From [Clostridium] symbiosum (GTDB lineage: Bacteria > Bacillota > Clostridia > Lachnospirales > Lachnospiraceae): DNA of 64,000 bases. The stretch's first letter is position 1, and each line of letters begins with the position of its first letter. The translations under genes and the position numbers were made by a program. The notes below the pieces were generated by a model. It worked only from the letters and a program-made list of their open reading frames with translations. It had not been told where the DNA came from and made no database searches. The stretch covers positions 1 to 64,000 of the forward strand of contig JAETSN010000010.1 of NCBI GenBank assembly GCA_021769625.1. Direction: 5' to 3'. Of this stretch, positions 23,800 to 33,900 are shown in pieces.

Positions 23800-24651
23800 T
23801 TAAGAGAGATTATTATTTTCTCTGTACTCGCTGGGCGTCATGCCGCAGATCTTCCGGAAAGTAGTACAGAAACTGCTCTCGGAAGAAAAGCCGCTGGAGA
23901 AGCAGATCTCCTTGATGGAATAGGCGGTACTCTTCAAAAAGAATTTGGCGATGTTTATCCTGCTCAGGATAATATACTCATGGGGCGTGTAACCGGTTTC
24001 TTTTTTAAAGAGCCTCGTAAAATAAAAGGGGCTTAAACCTGCCTTGTCTGCAAGGGTCTGGAGTGTCAGCTGTTCACAGATATGATCGTTGATATAGGAG
24101 ATGACATCCGCTGTCACGGAACGGGTATTGTCGCTTTTCAGTGTTTTTGAGCTGGACAGTACAAGGTCTGTCAGGATCTTCACGATATAGTAGGAGCACA
24201 GCGCGTCGTTTACGACGGAACCGCTGCTGATCATTAAAAGAATGCGGTTTAAGTCTTTTTCAAAGGTGATGAGGTTCCGGACGGAACAGATGGGACCGGA
24301 ATTGCGGAAGATCATGTTCACATATTCTCTGCTGGTGGAACCGGCAAAATGGAACCACAGGATCTCGCTGTCTTTTGTGGTGCCGTAAACGTGGGGCTTG
24401 TAGCAGTCCACAAGGACTACATCCTCTTTGCGAAAGGTGGTTTCTCTGTTTTCCACTTTCAGAAAGCCCTCCCCCTTTTTTATGTAGATCAGCAGGAAAC
24501 TGTCATAATTATTTCTCAGGACAAGATAGTCTTTTGTGCAGAAGTAGTGGCCTACGCACAGGGGATAGAAAAAAGTCTGTTTTGCTGTTTCACTGGCAGT
24601 ATAGAAGTATACGGCGGATTTTTCGGTACAACCGACATCGATAGGGCGCAT
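23800..24651 (-). CDS. AraC-family regulator
   Basis: A 283-residue regulator with an N-terminal cupin-like sugar-sensing domain (RNNYDSFLLIYIKKGEGFLKVENRE split over two strands, VDCYKPHVYG) and a C-terminal AraC double helix-turn-helix (LTLQTLADKAGLSPFYFTRLFKKETG, IKEICFSSGFSSESSFCTTFRKICGMTP). The ATG at 24651 has AAGGAGG 5 nt upstream; longer forms begin with hydrophobic residues unlike the family. It is co-directional with the galM-like gene and diverges from a second AraC gene. Confidence 0.9.
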   Translation of the reverse strand: MRPIDVGCTEKSAVYFYTASETAKQTFFYPLCVGHYFCTKDYLVLRNNYDSFLLIYIKKGEGFLKVENRETTFRKEDVVLVDCYKPHVYGTTKDSEILWFHFAGSTSREYVNMIFRNSGPICSVRNLITFEKDLNRILLMISSGSVVNDALCSYYIVKILTDLVLSSSKTLKSDNTRSVTADVISYINDHICEQLTLQTLADKAGLSPFYFTRLFKKETGYTPHEYIILSRINIAKFFLKSTAYSIKEICFSSGFSSESSFCTTFRKICGMTPSEYRENNNLS

Positions 24652-24859
24652 GGAGTCCTCCTTCCTGTCTGATAAATTCAGTATAGTGAAATTCATGATA
24701 TACGTCAAGAACAGAAAAAAATGGAAAAGCATGCCGGCCTGGCCAGAGAAAGCGACGCTTTTGAAAAAATGGTTCCGAAAAGTACACATAAACTTTAATG
24801 GCATGCCGTTGCGTACAAGCAAAATTGTTTGAAAATTATTAGAATATGGACAGAAAGGT

Positions 24860-25750
24860 ATGAAAATGAGTACACCGGAAGAAAAAATAGCACAGATTTT
24901 GCTGGAGGGATCCATAAATCCGGTCATTCGAAATGCGGGAATTTTTCGATTTATGCCGGATTATCGGTTCGAGAAGCATAATCATAAAGAGATCGAAATC
25001 GTATATATAAGGTCCGGCTGCTGTATCATGGGCGTGGAAGAAAGATTTATCCCTCTGCGGGAGGGCGACTGTATCGTTCTGTGCCCGGGAGTGCCGCACT
25101 GGTTCAGTGTGGACAGAAGTGTCAGCTGTCAGATCGCCCAGCTGGAATTTGTTCTGGAAAACCTGTGGGGCACAGGGGCGGAGTTTGCTCATTTTCTGTC
25201 CGGACGGTTTTACGAGTTTTCGGACTGCAGTATGGTAAAAGAACAGATGGAATCCATCTGCAGATGCTGCAGGCATATGAAAGAAAGCCGATATGGGAAT
25301 GTCAGGATGAAATTGATGTTTCTGCAGCTGCTGATGGAACTGTCCCTGAAGATCGAGGAGGAGAATGCCGCGGCGTGGAACGGAAGAATAGCGGCAATTC
25401 TCGCATATATCAATGAGAATTATGAGTACGGCATCAGTGTGGAAAGACTTGCACAGAAATTCGGCATCAGTTCCAGATATCTCCGCAAGCAGTTTCAGGC
25501 GGAGACGGGAATCGGCTGCAGCAAGTATATCATGTTGCTGAGAATAGAAAAAGCGAAAGGATTATTGTGGAATTCTTCGAAAACAGTGACGGAGATCGCG
25601 AGCAGTACCGGGTTTAACAGTTCACAGTATTTCAGCCGTGTATTCAGCCGCTATACCGGCCAGACGCCGGTGGAATACAGAAATTCCTGGAGGGGCAGGA
25701 AGGCGGAGGAATCCTATTTTGCGGAATTGGACAAGGAGGAACAGAAATGA
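24860..25750 (+). CDS. AraC-family regulator of a URO-D/sugar importer module
   Basis: A 296-residue AraC protein. The N-terminal half is a cupin (FEKHNHKEIEIVYIRSGC, REGDCIVLCPGVPHWF); the C-terminal half has both helix-turn-helix units (ISVERLAQKFGISSRYLRKQFQAETG and VTEIASSTGFNSSQYFSRVFSRYTGQTP). It overlaps the URO-D gene by 4 bp (ATGA), so both are made together, and it is the likely regulator of the importer and DUF5107 genes that follow, whose upstream regions share a motif. Confidence 0.92.
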   Translation: MKMSTPEEKIAQILLEGSINPVIRNAGIFRFMPDYRFEKHNHKEIEIVYIRSGCCIMGVEERFIPLREGDCIVLCPGVPHWFSVDRSVSCQIAQLEFVLENLWGTGAEFAHFLSGRFYEFSDCSMVKEQMESICRCCRHMKESRYGNVRMKLMFLQLLMELSLKIEEENAAAWNGRIAAILAYINENYEYGISVERLAQKFGISSRYLRKQFQAETGIGCSKYIMLLRIEKAKGLLWNSSKTVTEIASSTGFNSSQYFSRVFSRYTGQTPVEYRNSWRGRKAEESYFAELDKEEQK

Positions 25751-26811
25751 CAAACAGAGAAAATTTTTTATCTTTGCTGCGCCGTCAGGGGTATGAGCGG
25801 GCTCCGGTGGAATTTATATTATCCCCCTATCAGCAGGAGGTGTGCAGGAAAGAGCTCGGGGCGGAAGATTATGAGGCGTATTTCGGCATGCCCTGGCGCA
25901 GGGTGGAGGATCTGCGCCTGCGGGATCAGGATGTGGAAAAATTCAGAAAGTATTATCGGAAACCGCTGGCGGAGGGGGCTGATATCGATCTCTTCGGCGT
26001 GGGACATGAGAAATCTCCGAACAGTATGCATATGACCTATATGCGCCACCCGCTGGAGGATGCGGAGAGTCTGGAAGAACTGAAGGGATACCCTTATCCG
26101 GATTATGAAAGTGCGGATGGTTCCCATCAGGCGGAGCAGGTAAGGCGCATAAAGGAGCAGGATCTGATCGCTCTGGGCGATATGCAGATGACGATATGGG
26201 AATGTGCATGGTATATGCGGAGTATGGAAGAGCTGTTCTGCGACATGATGGCGGAGGACGAGATGGCGGAATTCCTTTTTGATAAAGTGACACAGATGTC
26301 ATTGACTCGGGCGCTTTCCTATGCGAGAGCCGGCGTGGACGTACTGTTTCTGGGCGACGATATCGGTATGCAGCACACGATCATGATGAGCGAAGAGCTG
26401 TACGGTACATGGATCAAACCGCGTCTGAAAAAGATCATTGAGGAAGTAAAGAAGGTGAATCCGGATATCCTCATTTTTTATCATTCCTGCGGTTTCATAG
26501 AGCCGCTGATCCCGCAGCTGATCGAGGCGGGGATCGACGTATTAAACCCGATTCAGAGCGAATGCATGGATTTCGGGGAGATTTACAGAAAATACGGGGA
26601 TCGGATCTCTTTCCACGGGACGATCGGCACACAGACGGTCATGCCCCATGGCACGCCGGAGGAAGTAAAGAAAGAAGTATGGAAGAATCTGGATATTGCG
26701 GGAGAAAGGGGCGGGCTTTTTGTGGCGCCGACCCATATGATCGAGCCGGAAGTGCCGCTCGAGAATATCCTGGCTTATGTGGATGCCTGCAGGACATATA
26801 GCAAACGATAA
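25747..26811 (+). CDS. URO-D superfamily methyltransferase, AraF-module paralog
   Basis: A 354-residue URO-D superfamily protein starting MTNRENFLSLLRRQGYERAPVEF. It keeps His246-x-Cys248 (YHSCGF) and, as in the paralog at 6307, has His (His330 in APTHMIEPEVP) where MtaA proteins have Cys, followed by PLENILAYVDAC. A distinctive GDDIGMQHTIMMS loop resembles FGDDLGMDTGMFMS of that paralog, so the two belong together. Probable corrinoid-linked methyltransferase. It is coupled to the AraC gene before it and precedes a CUT2 importer by 133 bp. Confidence 0.8.
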   Translation: MTNRENFLSLLRRQGYERAPVEFILSPYQQEVCRKELGAEDYEAYFGMPWRRVEDLRLRDQDVEKFRKYYRKPLAEGADIDLFGVGHEKSPNSMHMTYMRHPLEDAESLEELKGYPYPDYESADGSHQAEQVRRIKEQDLIALGDMQMTIWECAWYMRSMEELFCDMMAEDEMAEFLFDKVTQMSLTRALSYARAGVDVLFLGDDIGMQHTIMMSEELYGTWIKPRLKKIIEEVKKVNPDILIFYHSCGFIEPLIPQLIEAGIDVLNPIQSECMDFGEIYRKYGDRISFHGTIGTQTVMPHGTPEEVKKEVWKNLDIAGERGGLFVAPTHMIEPEVPLENILAYVDACRTYSKR

Positions 26812-26832
26812 AAATAATTGTCGTTTGCTATA
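26797..26832. promoter_or_regulatory. 12-bp inverted repeat over the URO-D stop codon
   Basis: TATAGCAAACGA (26797-26808) and TCGTTTGCTATA (26821-26832) form a perfect inverted repeat with a 12-nt spacer that begins with the URO-D stop codon. There is no T tract, so an operator or mRNA-processing hairpin is more likely than a terminator. Ten bases of one arm (gtttgctata) recur at 29492-29501 before the binding-protein gene. Confidence 0.55.
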
Positions 26833-26851
26833 CAGAAAATAAGAGGGAAAA

Positions 26852-26890
26852 AGCAATTTTTCAAAACGGAAAGGCAAGATGGGATAATGA
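26852..26890 (+). promoter_or_regulatory. Shared promoter/operator motif, copy A
   Basis: AGCAATTTTT, then AAA, GGCAA and TAATGA at the same spacing as in the 39-bp block at 30799-30837. A weak -35 (TTCAAA) and a -10-like GATAAT fall inside it. It lies 55 bp before the ATPase gene at 26945 and is probably the site of the local AraC protein. Confidence 0.5.
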
Positions 26891-26944
26891 ATCATCGGGA
26901 GATATCGGGTATGATTGAGGAAATGGAAGTACAGGAGGGCGACA

Positions 26945-28447
26945 ATGGAAAGCGTATTGGAATTTAAGCATATTTCCAAATATTTTCCGGGCGTGAAGGC
27001 GTTGGATGATATCTGCTTTGAAGCTCACGGCGGTGAAGTGCTGGCGTTCCTGGGGGAAAACGGCGCCGGAAAATCTACGTTGTTAAAGGTTTTGAACGGC
27101 GACTATAAGCCGGATGCCGGGGAATATCTTCTGGATGGGGAACAGAAACATTTCCGCTCGCCGCAGGAAGCGATCGAGGCGGGGATCAGCGTGATCTATC
27201 AGGAGAGACAGATCCTGCTGGAACTCAGTGTGGCGGAAAATATTTATCTGGGCAGGATGCCGGCGAACAGGTTCGGGGTGATCAACACGGCGAAGGCAAA
27301 CCGCATGGCGAAGGAGATCATTGATGATTTCGGGCTTCCGATCCTGCCGTCCACGAAAGTGAAGGATCTGAGTATTGCCTATCAGCAGATGGTTGAGATC
27401 ATGAAGGCATACAGCCGGGACAACATGAAGGTGATCTGTTTCGATGAACCAACGGCCAGCCTCAGCGATGCGGAGATCGACAGTCTGTTTGCGGTGATCG
27501 GGAAGCTGAAAGCCCAGGGAAAGATCATTATCTATGTGTCGCACCGTATGAGCGAGATTCAGAGGATCACGGATAAGGTAGCGATATTTAAGGACGGCCG
27601 TTTTGTGGATATGGTAAAGACCCATGAGACGGACGAAAAAGAGATGATCCGCATGATGGTGGGACGCGATCTCGGAGATATCTACGAAAAACTGGATAAG
27701 AACAAAGAGATCGGGGACGTTCTCCTGGAAGTGAAAAATGTTTCTTCAGATTATGTGAAACCGGTATCCTTTACGTTACATAAGGGGGAGGTGCTCGGCT
27801 TCTCCGGCCTTGTGGGAGCGGGGAGAACGGAGGTGATGCGGGCGATCATCGGTGCGGATGCCATGCGCAGCGGCGAGGTATATCTGGAGGGCAAAAAGAT
27901 CGTAAACCGTTCGCCGAAGGAGGCTATGGACAACGGGATCGTGCTGGTCCCGGAGGACAGAAAACTGCAGGGCATCGTCTCCAACCTGAGTGTTGCCGGA
28001 AATATCAATATCTCGTTGTTGGACCGCAACGCGAACCGCCTTGGTGTGATCAGCACAAAAAAGGAAGCGGAAGAGGCGGATCACGGCATAAAGACATTCC
28101 GCATTAAGACACCGTCTCCGGAGAAAAAGATCGTGGAACTCTCCGGGGGAAATCAGCAGAAATGTATTGTGGCGAGAGGAATCGCGACGAAGCCCAAAGT
28201 GCTCATATTGGACGAGCCCACCAAGGGGATAGATGTGGGGGCCAAGTCGGAGTTTTATGAGATGATCTGTCAGTTTGCGAAGGAAGGCCTGGGCGTGATA
28301 CTGATCTCGTCGGAGCTGCCAGAGGTCATGGGGCTGTCCGACAGGATCATCGTCATGAAGTCACTGGAAATTTCGGGCGAGATCATGGCAAAAGAGGCGA
28401 CTGAAACGAAGCTGCTCAGCATGGGCATGATAGGAGAACAGGAGTGA
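26945..28447 (+). CDS. Sugar ABC transporter ATPase, tandem (AraG/RbsA type)
   Basis: A 500-residue CUT2 ATPase with two fused ABC domains. The first has Walker A GENGAGKST, Walker B VICFDEPTASLSD and YVSHRMSEIQ; the second has GLVGAGRTEVMR, signature LSGGNQQKC and VLILDEPTKGIDVGA. The start at 26945 has GGAGG 7-9 nt upstream and begins MESVLEFKHISKYFPGVKALDD as the family does; an ATG at 26915 adds ten unrelated residues. It powers import with the permease and AraF-like lipoprotein that follow. Confidence 0.95.
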   Translation: MESVLEFKHISKYFPGVKALDDICFEAHGGEVLAFLGENGAGKSTLLKVLNGDYKPDAGEYLLDGEQKHFRSPQEAIEAGISVIYQERQILLELSVAENIYLGRMPANRFGVINTAKANRMAKEIIDDFGLPILPSTKVKDLSIAYQQMVEIMKAYSRDNMKVICFDEPTASLSDAEIDSLFAVIGKLKAQGKIIIYVSHRMSEIQRITDKVAIFKDGRFVDMVKTHETDEKEMIRMMVGRDLGDIYEKLDKNKEIGDVLLEVKNVSSDYVKPVSFTLHKGEVLGFSGLVGAGRTEVMRAIIGADAMRSGEVYLEGKKIVNRSPKEAMDNGIVLVPEDRKLQGIVSNLSVAGNINISLLDRNANRLGVISTKKEAEEADHGIKTFRIKTPSPEKKIVELSGGNQQKCIVARGIATKPKVLILDEPTKGIDVGAKSEFYEMICQFAKEGLGVILISSELPEVMGLSDRIIVMKSLEISGEIMAKEATETKLLSMGMIGEQE

Positions 28448-28452
28448 GAGAG

Positions 28453-29457
28453 ATGGAAAATACGGAAAAGAAAAGCGGTTTAAAAAAAGTGATATCCGTG
28501 ATAGGCGGGGATAAGCTGGTGCTGCTCGGCGCCATCCTGATTGTGTTTATACTGTTCACATCACTGAACAAGAATTTTCTGACGTGGCAGAACATGGTGA
28601 ATCTGCTCGTGGCGGCATCTCTGGTAGGCGTTGTGGCGGTGGGACATACCTATCTGATCATCGCGGGACAGAACGACCTTTCCCCGGGATCTGTGGCGGC
28701 TTTCTCCGGCGTCCTGGTAGCGCTTTTGCTGAGTAAGGGATTCCCGATTTTTGCGGCGGTTTTAGTCACGTTATGTTTCGGCGTATTGTTCGGGCTGTTC
28801 AACGCCTGGATGGTAAACGGCATTAAGTTGGAGGCGTTTATCGCAACGCTGGTGACGCAGACGATCGTAAGAGGGTTTGCCTATATCATATGCGACGGCA
28901 AACCGGTGGCGATCAGCAATATGACGTTTATTAAGATCGGAAATTACCGCATATTAAATCTTCCGGTGGCGGTGTGGCTGATGCTGATATCCTTTATCCT
29001 GTTTGGATTTATTCTGGCAAAGACAAAGTTCGGCAGGAGCGTCTATGCGATCGGCGGCAGTGCGGAGGCGGCGAGGCTTGCGGGGCTCAATCCGAAACGG
29101 ATCGTGACGCTGTGTTTTATCCTGATTGGCGTTCTGACATCCATGGGCGGGATGATATTCGCGGCCCGTATGAATGCGGGACAGCCTGCGGCAAATGTAA
29201 ATCTGGAGTTTGACGCGATCACTGCGGTTATTCTGGGCGGCGTCTCCTTTGCAGGCGGCGTGGGCGGCATGTTCGGGACAGTGCTCGGCGTATTTCTGAT
29301 ACAGGCCTTCAACACCGGCCTGATCATGGTGAATGTGCCGACATTCTGGCAGAATGTGGCGAAGGGGGCACTGCTGTTGTTCGCGCTGTCCTTTGACTAT
29401 ATCAGGAAGGAAAGACGTGAGAAGGAACTGATCGCGGCGAGCAAGAAGAATGCTTGA
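28453..29457 (+). CDS. Sugar ABC transporter permease (AraH/RbsC type)
   Basis: A 334-residue CUT2 permease with about ten hydrophobic segments, the family stretch IIAGQNDLSPGSVAAFSG, the ATPase-contact loop GGSAEAARLAGLNPKR and GGVSFAGGVGGMFGT. A GTG at 28444 overlaps the ATPase stop, but the ATG at 28453 lies 8 nt after GGAG and is the better start. It partners the ATPase at 26945 and the lipoprotein at 29575. Confidence 0.93.
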   Translation: MENTEKKSGLKKVISVIGGDKLVLLGAILIVFILFTSLNKNFLTWQNMVNLLVAASLVGVVAVGHTYLIIAGQNDLSPGSVAAFSGVLVALLLSKGFPIFAAVLVTLCFGVLFGLFNAWMVNGIKLEAFIATLVTQTIVRGFAYIICDGKPVAISNMTFIKIGNYRILNLPVAVWLMLISFILFGFILAKTKFGRSVYAIGGSAEAARLAGLNPKRIVTLCFILIGVLTSMGGMIFAARMNAGQPAANVNLEFDAITAVILGGVSFAGGVGGMFGTVLGVFLIQAFNTGLIMVNVPTFWQNVAKGALLLFALSFDYIRKERREKELIAASKKNA

Positions 29458-29514
29458 TCATAACAGACGACAAAAGGAAAAGATTTTTGCTGTTTGCTAT
29501 AACAACGAAACATC

Positions 29515-29554
29515 GCACAAAAATGTGCTTTGTATAAAAACACAAAGAATGTGT
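29515..29554 (+). promoter_or_regulatory. Twin small palindromes before the binding-protein gene
   Basis: gcacaaaaatgtgc (29515-29528) and acacaaagaatgtgt (29540-29554) are two short inverted repeats, each followed by tgtataaaa or gtataaaa. They lie just before the GGAGG of the lipoprotein gene and may be operators or leader hairpins that raise its expression. Confidence 0.4.
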
Positions 29555-29574
29555 ATAAAAGGAGGAACAGAACG

Positions 29575-30669
29575 ATGATGAAAAAGAGTTTGGCGGCAGT
29601 GCTTTCCGCGATGCTTGCGGTGAGCATGTTGGCAGGGTGCGGCGCATCTGAGGAAGCGCCTGCAACGGAGACACCGGCGGCAGAGGAAGCTCCGGCGGAG
29701 GAAGCACCTGCAGAGGAAGCACCGGCGGAGGAAGAGGCAGCAGCGCCTGAAGCAGGCGGAGATCTGTTAGTATATGGTATTTATAAGGCCGGCGACCAGA
29801 CATGGTTCATCGATGAAGGCGCAGCGGCGCAGGCGGCTGTGGAGGCAGCAGGCGGTGAATTCATCTATGTGGATGCAAAGATGAATCCGGAAGAGTACTT
29901 AAAAGCAATTGACAACGCGATCGCGAACAAGGCGTCCGGTATCGTGACATGTACCCCGGACCAGACCATGTCGCAGGCAGTAGTGACAAAGTGTGAGGAG
30001 GCGGGAATCCCGATCGTTGCGGCGGATGACGCTCTCCAGAACGAAGCGGGCGAAAAACTCGTTCCCTGGGTTGGCATCAACGCTTATGTGATCGGTGAGG
30101 CCAACGGCGCGTGGCTTGCCGACTATGTAAAAACAAACGACCTCGCGGCAAACGAGGAAGTCGGCCTTCTGCTCATGACAATGGATACTGTATCCAGCTG
30201 TGTACCCCGTGCGGAAGGTGAGTATGATAAGTTCACCGAGCTTGTGCCGGAATTTGATACGGAGAAAATCTTTAAGGCTGACTATGACGGAACAACTGAC
30301 AAGGGCAATACCGCTGCAGCAGCAGTGATCACAGCGCATCCCGAGATCAAGACCTGGCTTGTGACGGGCGCAAACGAGGAAGGATGTATCGGCGCCTGCC
30401 GTGCGCTTGAGGCAGCCGGACTGGACAAAGATGCCTGTGTAGTAGGCCTCGGCGCTTACATGGCAAAGGATGAGTGGAACACAAAGGGAGCGGACGGAAC
30501 CTGCATGAAGGCATCCGCATATTTCCCCGCAAAGGCAGTGGGCGAAGGCTCTGTAGAGGTTCTGCTTGGCTTGATAGGTGGCGAAGATGTTGAGATGGAG
30601 ACAGCTGTGGACGCAGTTGTTGTTACGCCGGAAGATTATAAAGAAGTGATGGGCAAGGACGCGGAATAA
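29575..30669 (+). CDS. AraF-like sugar-binding lipoprotein
   Basis: A 364-residue type 1 periplasmic-binding lipoprotein. The signal peptide ends in the lipobox LAGC, followed by an Ala/Glu/Pro linker of about 35 residues with AEEAP repeats. The core resembles L-arabinose-binding AraF in order and spacing: YLKAIDNAIANKASGIVTCTPD, GIPIVAADDALQN, HPEIKTWLVTGANEEGCIGACRALEAAGL and VVVTPEDYKEVM. I take the first of two adjacent ATGs (29575), 9 nt after GGAGG. Ligand is probably a pentose or similar monosaccharide, possibly substituted. Confidence 0.92.
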   Translation: MMKKSLAAVLSAMLAVSMLAGCGASEEAPATETPAAEEAPAEEAPAEEAPAEEEAAAPEAGGDLLVYGIYKAGDQTWFIDEGAAAQAAVEAAGGEFIYVDAKMNPEEYLKAIDNAIANKASGIVTCTPDQTMSQAVVTKCEEAGIPIVAADDALQNEAGEKLVPWVGINAYVIGEANGAWLADYVKTNDLAANEEVGLLLMTMDTVSSCVPRAEGEYDKFTELVPEFDTEKIFKADYDGTTDKGNTAAAAVITAHPEIKTWLVTGANEEGCIGACRALEAAGLDKDACVVGLGAYMAKDEWNTKGADGTCMKASAYFPAKAVGEGSVEVLLGLIGGEDVEMETAVDAVVVTPEDYKEVMGKDAE

Positions 30670-30701
30670 GCAGTCTGAAAAAAAGGATAAAGTATAGAAG
30701 A

Positions 30702-30732
30702 GGGCGCCATGCTGCAGGCATGACGCCTTTTT
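30702..30732 (+). terminator. Terminator of the AraF-type importer operon
   Basis: ggcgccatgc pairs with gcatgacgcc (one bulged A) around tgcag and is followed by TTTTT (30728-30732). Confidence 0.88.
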
Positions 30733-30798
30733 CAGGAATGATGAGCATTTTCCGGCATTTGCCGATTGGCGACCGTATATTTTCCGGTCGAAAAAGAG

Positions 30799-30837
30799 AG
30801 CAATTTTTTGAAATGATCGGGCAATAGACAGTAATGA
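30799..30837 (+). promoter_or_regulatory. Shared promoter/operator motif, copy B
   Basis: Second copy of the motif at 26852-26890, here AGCAATTTTT-TG-AAA with GGGCAA and TAATGA at the same offsets. TTGAAA (30808-30813) can serve as a -35 and GTAATG (30831-30836) as a poor -10. It is placed 73 bp before the DUF5107 gene, so this gene and the importer are probably co-regulated. Confidence 0.5.
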
Positions 30838-30909
30838 TTTTGCGCGGAAAGATGGTAGAATAGGGATGACTGAAAAAGAAATAAAAACAGCAAGAATGAA
30901 GGAGGCAGT

Positions 30910-33900
30910 ATGAGGAAGATGGAAGCCGTAAGAGTGTGGGAAGAGGTTGTGACGATACCTACTTATCAGGTGGGAAAACCGAACAAAAATCCTATGTTTC
31001 TGGAGAAGAGAGTGTATCAGGGCAGCAGCGGGAAAGTCTATCCCTATCCCGTGATCGAAAAAATATATGACGAGAAGGTGGATCAGGACTACAGGGCCGT
31101 CTGGCTGGAAAACGAGTATTTGAAGATCATGATCCTGCCGGAGCTGGGGGGAAGGATCCAGAGGGCTTACGACAAGACCAACGGGTACGATTTTGTGTAC
31201 TATAATCATGTGATCAAACCGGCGCTTGTGGGGCTTTTGGGACCATGGATCAGCGGAGGGATCGAATTTAACTGGCCTCAGCATCACAGGCCGACCACCT
31301 ATATGCCGGTGGACCATATTCTGATGGAGAACGAGGATGGCTCAAAATCGGTGCTGGTGAACGATACGGACAGGATGTACGGCACAAAGGGGATCGCAAA
31401 GTTTACGCTGTACCCGGGAAAGGCGTATCTGGAGATCACGGGGCAGCTTTACAACAGAACGAATATGCCCCAGACTTTCCTGTGGTGGGCAAACCCGGCG
31501 GTGCCGGTCAACGACCACACAAAGTCTGTTTTTCCGCCGGATGTACATGCGGTGATGGACCACGGAAAACGGGATGTGTCCAGATTCCCGATCGCCACAG
31601 GGGTGTATTATAAGCATGACTACAGCGAGGGGGTGGATATTTCCCGCTATAAGAATCTGCCGGTACCTACTTCTTATATGGCGGAAAAATCGGATTTCAA
31701 TTTTGTGGGCGGTTATGATTACAGCGTGGGGGCAGGGATCCTGCATGTGGCGGATCATCATATTTCCCCGGGAAAGAAGCAGTGGACCTGGGGCTGCGGC
31801 GATTTCGGAAAGTGCTGGGATAAAAACCTCACCGACGAGGATGGACCTTACATTGAGCTGATGACCGGCGTATATACGGATAACCAGCCGGACTTCACAT
31901 GGTTAAAGCCCTTTGAGGAGAAGGTGTTCAAGCAGTATTTCATGCCCTATAAGGCGGTGGGGGATGTGAAAAATGCGACCATCGACGGGGCGGTGAACTT
32001 TACGGCCTCTGACGGGGAGGCACAGATCATCGTCTATGTGACTTCCGAGAGGAAAGGCGCGCAGATCGTGATCTCCCGCGGGGAGGAAGTGGTATTTACG
32101 GAGAGGGCTGATCTGGATCCGGTACATACTTTTGAGAAAAAGGTGGCGCTTGCGGGCGGCAGGGAACAGGAATACACGCTGACAGTGCGGGACAGCGTGG
32201 GGAAGGAACTGGTTTCCTATACGCCTCTTGAAACGGAGATCCCGAAGCTGCCGGAACCGGCGCAGGCGGCGAAGGAGCCGGAGGAGATCGCTACGGTGGA
32301 AGAACTGTATCTGACCGGACAGCATATCGAGCAGTACAGGCATGCCACATATCTGCCGGATCCCTACTATCTGGAGGGATTAAAGAGAGATCCGGGGGAC
32401 ATCAGGACAAACATTGCCTACGGTTCCCTGCTGCTGTCCAGAGGGCTGTTTGCGGAGAGCGAAGCTTATTTCCGCAGGGCGGTGAAGCGCGCGACATGGA
32501 AGAACCCGAATCCCTATGACAGCGAAGCGTACTATAAGCTGGGGCTTGCGCTGTTTTACCGGAAGCGGTATGAGGAGGCGTATGACGCTTTTTATAAGGC
32601 AACCTGGAGCAGCGAGCAGCAGGAGATGAGTTTCTATTACCTGGCGGCCATCGCCTGCGGCAAAGGGGCGTACGGGGAGGCGCTCGATCTGATCGACAGG
32701 GGACTTGTGAAGAACTGGCACAATGTAAAAGCCAGAGGCATTAAGGCAGCGATCCTGCGGAAGCTGGAGAGGGGGAAAGAGGCAGTAAACTGGATCCGGG
32801 AGAGCCTGCGCATCGATCCCTTCGACTATGTGAGCAGATGGGAACTGCTCGCGCACCTCGGCGGGGAAGAACTGGAAGCGGAGCGGACGGCTCTGGCATC
32901 CTGCATGCAGGGCAGCGCGGAGGCGTATCTGCGTCTGGCAAAAGATTATGCGGAATGCGGTTTTTACGGGGAGGCATTGGATGTGCTCGCGGCCTGTCCG
33001 GCTGCGGCTCCCCTGAATGAATACTATAAAGGTTATTATGAGAAACTCTCGGGGGAAAATGCAGAGGCGGTGAAAAAACGCTATCTCCTGGCGGAGAAGC
33101 AGGATCCCTACTGCTGTTTCCCCAATGCGCTGGAGGACATTGCAGTGCTTACCGACTGTGTGGAAATGGTTCCCGGAGCGTCCTATGCATGGTATTATCT
33201 CGGAAATCTGTACTATGACAAAAGACAGTATGAGAAAGCGGCGGACTGCTGGGAGAAGAGCGCACAGGCAAATGACAGCTTTCCGACCGTATTCAGAAAC
33301 CTTTCCCTGGCTTACTATAACCATCTGGACAGAAAAGAAGAGGCGGGAGAGACCATGGAGAAGGCTTTCGGGCTGGATACAACGGACGCGCGGGTGTTCT
33401 TTGAGCGGGACCAGCTGTTAAAGAAGTTCGGGACGCCTGTGGAAGAGAGGCTTGCGGAGTATGAGAAATACAGAGAGACAGCCCTTGAGCGGGACGATGC
33501 CTTTATCGAGTATGTGACGCTGCAGAATCTGATCGGAAATTATGAGACGGCTTATGAGCTGCTGCTTTCCAGAAAGCTTCATCCGTGGGAGGGCGGAGAA
33601 GGCAGGGCCGCTGCCCAGTATATCGCTGCGCTCATGGAGCTTGCAAAGGAAAAGATGTGCGGCGGGGCTTACAGAGAGGCGAAGGAACTGCTGGAAAAGG
33701 CTCTTGTATATCCGGAAAATATCGGCGAGGGAAAGATCGAGGGCAGCAAGGACAACAATATTTACTACTATCTGGGACTCGCGGAGGAAGCGCTGGGTGA
33801 GGCGGAGGCGGCAAAAGAACACTTTTTGCGCGCGTCCACAGGATCCGATGCTGTGGCGGGCATGATGTACTACAATGACCAGCCGGCGGATATGATCCTC

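Noticed and set aside
28444-28452. GTG start for the AraH-type permease at 28444
   Set aside because: It overlaps the ribosome binding site itself; the ATG at 28453 is spaced 8 nt from GGAG.
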